In this document: positions 60,578 to 64,000 of the stretch, one piece after another
Numbering within the stretch: position 1 is the stretch's first letter
Layout: every line of letters begins with the position of its first letter
Assembly: GCF_048265165.1 (NCBI RefSeq)
Contig: NZ_JBLXCD010000001.1
Location: 434,001-498,000, forward strand
Direction: 5' to 3'
Length of the DNA: 64,000 bases
From: Oceanospirillum sp048265165
GTDB lineage: Bacteria > Pseudomonadota > Gammaproteobacteria > Pseudomonadales > Halomonadaceae
Made by a program: the position numbers and the translations under genes
The notes under the pieces: generated by a model
What the model was told of the DNA's origin: nothing
The model's input: only the letters and a program-made list of their open reading frames with translations
Database searches by the model: none

Positions 60578-61810
60578 TCAATCAGAGAGCGATGCGACGG
60601 TTTGCTCAGCGATCTGTATCAGGCTGGTATTTTTATTCATCGCCACCCGTCTCAGGCTCTGATACGCCTTATCCTCTGACACACCATGTTTCTGCATTAA
60701 CAGGCCTTTTGCCTGTTCAATCACTTTCCGATCTCCCAGCGACTGGCGCACTTCATTTAATTCAGTGTTCAATTGCTGTAAACGGCTGGCCTGCTGCTGA
60801 ATCAGCTCGAACAAGCTTCCTAGGGCTCCGGGGTCATTCAGAGCCCGTTTTTCCGTATCTGAAGCCAGGCCATCTTCAGGCTCGCGTTCAGCTTTACAGT
60901 GGATCAGGGCTTCAAGGTTGTCATGATTCGCTTCAAACTCCTCTTCAGCTTTCTGCACCTGCTGCTGAGTTAAACCAATAAGATCCGATAACAGCAGATG
61001 CTCCAGCTCCTGCATTCTGTTGATTCGGGCCGTGGCCACTTCAAACCAAATTTCAGTTAAAGACCCCGGAATACCCGCCTCTCCAGCGGTCTGGCAGAGC
61101 TGACGCAGTTTAATAAGTTCATGGCTGCAATCCAAAGCCTCAATCTCACGCCACCGGGCAACATGAGACCGGTCACTATGACTGAGAAAAAGATCAAAGC
61201 AACTTGCCTGGGCATCCCTTAAAAGATCCAGTTGCTCCAACCGCTCGGGGTCAAATTCACCCGCGGCAAAACCTATGGCACCACAGGCACGCTCCTGTCC
61301 TGCGTACTCTTTTCCCTGCAGCAGATTAAACAGCGCGATTAACGCCCGGGCTGTTTCGGGGCAGGTGGAACGGTCCGCAATCTCAAAAACCACCTGTAAT
61401 AGTTTAGAGATCACCTGACTAAAGTGGCCCGACGCCTCCAGAGCTTTGATCCGATACTGAGTCACAACCGGTCGAATCAGTCGCAACTGGTCAAGACCAT
61501 TCAAAGCAAATGCCACCCGGCTGTAAAAAGAAGCTTTATGGTGTAAACCAAAGGAGAAGTTCTTCAGCAAACGTCTTAACGTCCCTTCGGCCTGAACCGA
61601 CTCATGCAGCTGCTGCTCTCTTTCCTGTGCAAAACGCTGCCCTTCTGTAACCAGATAGATATTGCTCAGCCCCCGCTCTTTCTGCAGTTCATGGACAAGT
61701 TCAGTTAGTACAGTTACCAGATGACAGCTCTCACTTAACTCATTTAACTGCTTAAGTTCGCTTTGGTGGGCTGCAAGAAAGTAATCAATCGCCAGGGTGT
61801 CAGCTGTCAT
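60578..61810 (-). CDS. nasR: NasR-type nitrate-responsive antiterminator (NIT-ANTAR)
   Basis: 410 residues. NIT sensor domain (about 30-280; VTVLTELVHELQKERGLSNIYL) and C-terminal ANTAR RNA-binding domain (about 345-410; KVIEQAKGLLMQKHGVSEDKAYQSLRRVAM). Family members bind nitrate or nitrite and then bind leader RNA to prevent termination. It is divergent from nrtA, whose leader carries an ANTAR-type hairpin and a strong terminator, so the pair is a complete switch. Confidence 0.93.
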   Translation of the reverse strand: MTADTLAIDYFLAAHQSELKQLNELSESCHLVTVLTELVHELQKERGLSNIYLVTEGQRFAQEREQQLHESVQAEGTLRRLLKNFSFGLHHKASFYSRVAFALNGLDQLRLIRPVVTQYRIKALEASGHFSQVISKLLQVVFEIADRSTCPETARALIALFNLLQGKEYAGQERACGAIGFAAGEFDPERLEQLDLLRDAQASCFDLFLSHSDRSHVARWREIEALDCSHELIKLRQLCQTAGEAGIPGSLTEIWFEVATARINRMQELEHLLLSDLIGLTQQQVQKAEEEFEANHDNLEALIHCKAEREPEDGLASDTEKRALNDPGALGSLFELIQQQASRLQQLNTELNEVRQSLGDRKVIEQAKGLLMQKHGVSEDKAYQSLRRVAMNKNTSLIQIAEQTVASLSD

Positions 61811-62224
61811 AGAGAAGTCCGCTCCTAAACCAATAACATACAGAAACCGATAACATGCAATGGCCAAAAAAGTAAAACGACCGCCTCTGTACATCGCACT
61901 CTGTTCAAGAACAAAACAGCAAGAAGCGGACCAAAGGCACTCCCTTCCCTCTTTTCAACCCATGACCAGGCTCATAAAAGGCTTGCCTGACACCACTGGA
62001 CGCCTGAGAGACAACATTGTTATACCCTCTATCCTAAAATTATCGACTACCCCACTAAAATACGCACCAAATACCCTCACCCAGACTCAGATCTGCACCA
62101 TAGCGGCCCAACCTTGATTGGGCCCACAAAAGACCGGCCAAGCAATCAGGATATAACACCATGATTTATAAAGATTTTCAAACCATGGCACGTCTAATGC
62201 AGATGTAAAGACATATTGGCTCAG
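61811..62224. other. nasR-nrtA divergent region, upstream part
   Basis: About 410 bases with no supported gene. It holds the divergent promoters. A further small hairpin, ACGTCT-AATGC-AGATGT (62190-62206), lies upstream of the ANTAR-type leader and may be a third stem of the same RNA. Confidence 0.4.
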
Positions 62225-62272
62225 GCAAATACAGATTATTTGCGTGCGATTGAGACAAGCAAAGGCGCTTGT
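62225..62272 (+). promoter_or_regulatory. ANTAR-type antiterminator RNA of the nrt operon
   Basis: Two stem-loops. First: GCAAATA / TATTTGC (62225-62243) with CAGAT loop; ACAGAT would fit the AxxGxx hexaloop if the closing A-T pair opens. Second: ACAAGC-AAAGGC-GCTTGT (62255-62272), a 6-bp stem with hexaloop AAAGGC (A1, G4), matching the known AxxGxx rule. The second stem uses bases of the terminator's 5' arm, so it and the terminator exclude each other. Confidence 0.8.
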
Positions 62273-62317
62273 ACCTCCCCTTTTTTAAAGGCCGGAGTGT
62301 ACAAGCGCCTTTTTTTA
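62263..62317 (+). terminator. Leader terminator upstream of nrtA
   Basis: Perfect 12-bp stem AGGCGCTTGTAC (62263-62274) / GTACAAGCGCCT (62299-62310) with seven or more T residues. It lies 21-75 bases before the nrtA start, so transcription would stop unless the overlapping antiterminator hairpin forms. Confidence 0.9.
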
Positions 62318-62337
62318 TTTTAGCGATTGGAGAACAG

Positions 62338-63798
62338 ATGATGATCCGAAAAAATAAGCCTTTATCTACCGCTGAGCGCTCAACCGGAACCGCTGGCAAA
62401 CATTCCGGTGCTATCAGCAAACACCCCAGCGTTAACAGGAAACTCTGGGTACGGACCGCCGTTGCGGTTCTTGGCTCTCTGCTGAGTCTGAGCGCCAGCC
62501 AGGCCAGCTCTCTGGATTACCCTGAAAAGGAAGAGCTGAAATTCGGTTTTATCAAGCTAACGGATATGGCACCTCTGGCAATCGCCTATGAAAAAGGCTA
62601 CTTCGAAGATGAGGGTCTGTACGTCACTCTGGAGGCTCAGGCCAACTGGAAAGTGCTACTTGACCGGGTTATTGATGGTCAGCTTGATGGTGCTCATATG
62701 CTGGCTGGCCAGCCTCTGGGTGCCACCATTGGCTATGGCACCAAGGCAGATATCATAACCGCCTTCAGCATGGACCTTAACGGCAACGCGATTACGGTTT
62801 CCAACGATGTATGGGCCGATATGAAAAAGAATATCCCCCATGAAAACGGTAAGCCAGTACACCCCATCAAAGCCGATGCCCTCAAGCCTGTTATTGAGCA
62901 ATATCGCGACGAGGGTAAGGCATTTAATATGGGGATGGTATTTCCGGTCTCTACTCACAACTACGAATTGCGCTACTGGCTGGCAGCCGGGGGCATACAT
63001 CCGGGCTACTACGCTCCCCACAAAGGAGATACTTCCGGCCAGCTGGATGCAGAAGCACTCTTATCGGTAACTCCTCCGCCTCAAATGCCTGCCACCATGG
63101 AAGCCGGAACAATTTATGGCTACTGTGTGGGCGAGCCGTGGAATCAGCAGGCTGTATTCAAGGGAATAGGTGTCCCCGTGGTCACCGACTACGAGATCTG
63201 GAAGAACAACCCGGAAAAAGTCTTTGGCGTTTCCCGTCAGTGGGCTGAAAAGAACCCGAACACTCATATCCGCGTGGTGAAAGCCATGATCCGGGCAGCA
63301 CACTGGCTGGATGCCAACAACAATGCCAACCGACAGGAAGCCGTGAAAATTCTGGCAAAATCATCCTACGTCGGTGCCGACTATGATGTTATTGCCAACT
63401 CCATGACAGGCACCTTTGAGTATGAAAAGGGTGATAAACGGGAGGTACCGGATTTCAACGTCTTCTTCCGCTACAACGCCACTTATCCCTACTACTCTGA
63501 TGCGATCTGGTATCTGACTCAGATGCGTCGCTGGGGCCAGATTTCCGATGCCAAACCGGACAGCTGGTACAAAGAGATCGCTAAAAAAGTCTATCGCCCG
63601 GATATCTACCAACAGGCGGTAGCCGCCCTGATCGATGAAGGTCAGATGAAAGCCTCCGACTTCCCGGATCTGAGTCAGGAAAGCGGCTTCCGCGCACCAC
63701 AGAAGCACTTTATCGACAATATCGTCTATGACGGCCAGCAACCGAACGCCTATCTGGAAAAATTCACCATCGGCCTGAAAGGTCAGGACAAGCTGTAA
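62338..63798 (+). CDS. nrtA: NrtA-type nitrate ABC transporter substrate-binding protein
   Basis: 486 residues. N-terminal export region (a long basic start, a hydrophobic stretch at about 40-55, then ASQASSLD), and the NrtA/CynX binding fold (KFGFIKLTDMAPLAIAYEKGYFEDEGL; VFPVSTHNYELRYWL). It delivers nitrate or nitrite. GGAG lies upstream of ATG 62338. Its expression is probably controlled by NasR through the leader RNA. Confidence 0.93.
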   Translation: MMIRKNKPLSTAERSTGTAGKHSGAISKHPSVNRKLWVRTAVAVLGSLLSLSASQASSLDYPEKEELKFGFIKLTDMAPLAIAYEKGYFEDEGLYVTLEAQANWKVLLDRVIDGQLDGAHMLAGQPLGATIGYGTKADIITAFSMDLNGNAITVSNDVWADMKKNIPHENGKPVHPIKADALKPVIEQYRDEGKAFNMGMVFPVSTHNYELRYWLAAGGIHPGYYAPHKGDTSGQLDAEALLSVTPPPQMPATMEAGTIYGYCVGEPWNQQAVFKGIGVPVVTDYEIWKNNPEKVFGVSRQWAEKNPNTHIRVVKAMIRAAHWLDANNNANRQEAVKILAKSSYVGADYDVIANSMTGTFEYEKGDKREVPDFNVFFRYNATYPYYSDAIWYLTQMRRWGQISDAKPDSWYKEIAKKVYRPDIYQQAVAALIDEGQMKASDFPDLSQESGFRAPQKHFIDNIVYDGQQPNAYLEKFTIGLKGQDKL

Positions 63799-63841
63799 CA
63801 GAACCCATAAACAGATCCAGCACTTAAAAGCGAGCATTGCT

Positions 63842-63867
63842 TCCGGGGGCGCGTTCCTCCCCCCGGA
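63842..63867 (+). promoter_or_regulatory. Hairpin between nrtA and nrtB
   Basis: 8-bp GC stem TCCGGGGG / CCCCCGGA without a T-run, just before AGGAGG and the nrtB start. Such hairpins often stabilise upstream mRNA, giving more binding protein than permease. Confidence 0.55.
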
Positions 63868-63882
63868 CAGGAGGATAGCAAG

Positions 63883-64000
63883 ATGGCCCTATCGATAAAT
63901 CAAAACAAACCAACCGGATGGCTTAGAAAAGTCACTCAGGATCGCTCACTGGCTGACCTGCTCAGCCAGAGCGCCAAAGATATCATCCTGCCCACCATTG
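63883..64000 (+). CDS. nrtB: Nitrate ABC transporter permease NrtB, 5' end only
   Basis: The 39 residues that begin MALSINQNKP and end near KDIILPTI are the N-terminal end. The gene is cut by the window edge. AGGAGG at 63869-63874 fixes the start. Position after nrtA is the basis for the call. Confidence 0.6.
   Translation, partial: MALSINQNKPTGWLRKVTQDRSLADLLSQSAKDIILPTI

Overview
The window is chromosomal DNA from a marine-type, motile, heterotrophic gammaproteobacterium, most likely of the Oceanospirillales (relatives such as Amphritea, Neptunomonas or Marinobacterium; the genus is inferred from gene content only). Grounds are the aspS-yebC-ruvCAB-ybgC-tolQRAB-pal-cpoB block, the Pseudomonas-like order mtnA-mtaD-ubiG-mupP-yciK, FabV, CheV, UbiG and RlmF. 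No phage, plasmid origin or CRISPR array was seen. The one clear mobile locus is a REP/RAYT cluster near 36.5-38.2 kb.

Layout. 0.1-3.4 kb: a thiolase-like protein lacking the usual active-site motifs, then a tetraheme NapC/NrfH-type quinol dehydrogenase and an octaheme HAO-family cytochrome. 3.5-6 kb: an EamA exporter, a CidA/LrgA-CidB/LrgB pair and a 57-residue CxxC protein. 6.1-9.9 kb: fabV, tRNA-Asn, an EAL/HDOD signalling protein and cheV. 10-15 kb: methionine salvage (mtnA, mtaD), ubiquinone synthesis (ubiG), a MupP-like phosphatase and yciK. 15-26 kb, minus strand: the Tol-Pal envelope system, Holliday-junction resolution, yebC and aspS. 26-31 kb: a LysR regulator, a nitric-oxide-type module (small membrane protein, hemerythrin, nsrR) with a palindromic operator, gcvT and an XRE-cupin regulator. 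31-36 kb: sdaA, gcvH, gcvP.

36.5-38.2 kb: six REP copies, a RES-domain gene and a REP-associated tyrosine transposase. 38.4-42 kb: metNIQ with a second metQ. 42-49 kb: an AEC transporter, two tandem NnrU/ICMT-like membrane proteins, an ABC ATPase, a MarR-EamA-nitroreductase unit with a 22-bp operator, a PQQ-type dehydrogenase and a YitT protein behind an attenuator-like leader. 49.6-54 kb: a PhnD-like binding protein fused by operon overlap to a large hybrid kinase. 54-60.5 kb: leuA, lrp, rlmF, a DUF3429 protein behind a hairpin that hides its Shine-Dalgarno, a LysR gene and a TauE-type exporter. 60.6-64 kb: a NIT-ANTAR regulator divergent from nrtA-nrtB, whose leader carries an ANTAR-type antiterminator overlapping a strong terminator. 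The operon runs off the window.

Themes. Nitrogen recurs: HAO/NapC, NsrR/hemerythrin, glycine-serine breakdown, and nitrate uptake under RNA-level control. The best candidates for less-described biology are the NapC-HAO pair, the shared TTTCC-N4-GGAAA operators of the XRE-cupin regulator, the PhnD-hybrid kinase unit, the REP/RAYT/RES island, and three RNA-switch-like leaders (48.9, 58.2 and 62.2 kb).
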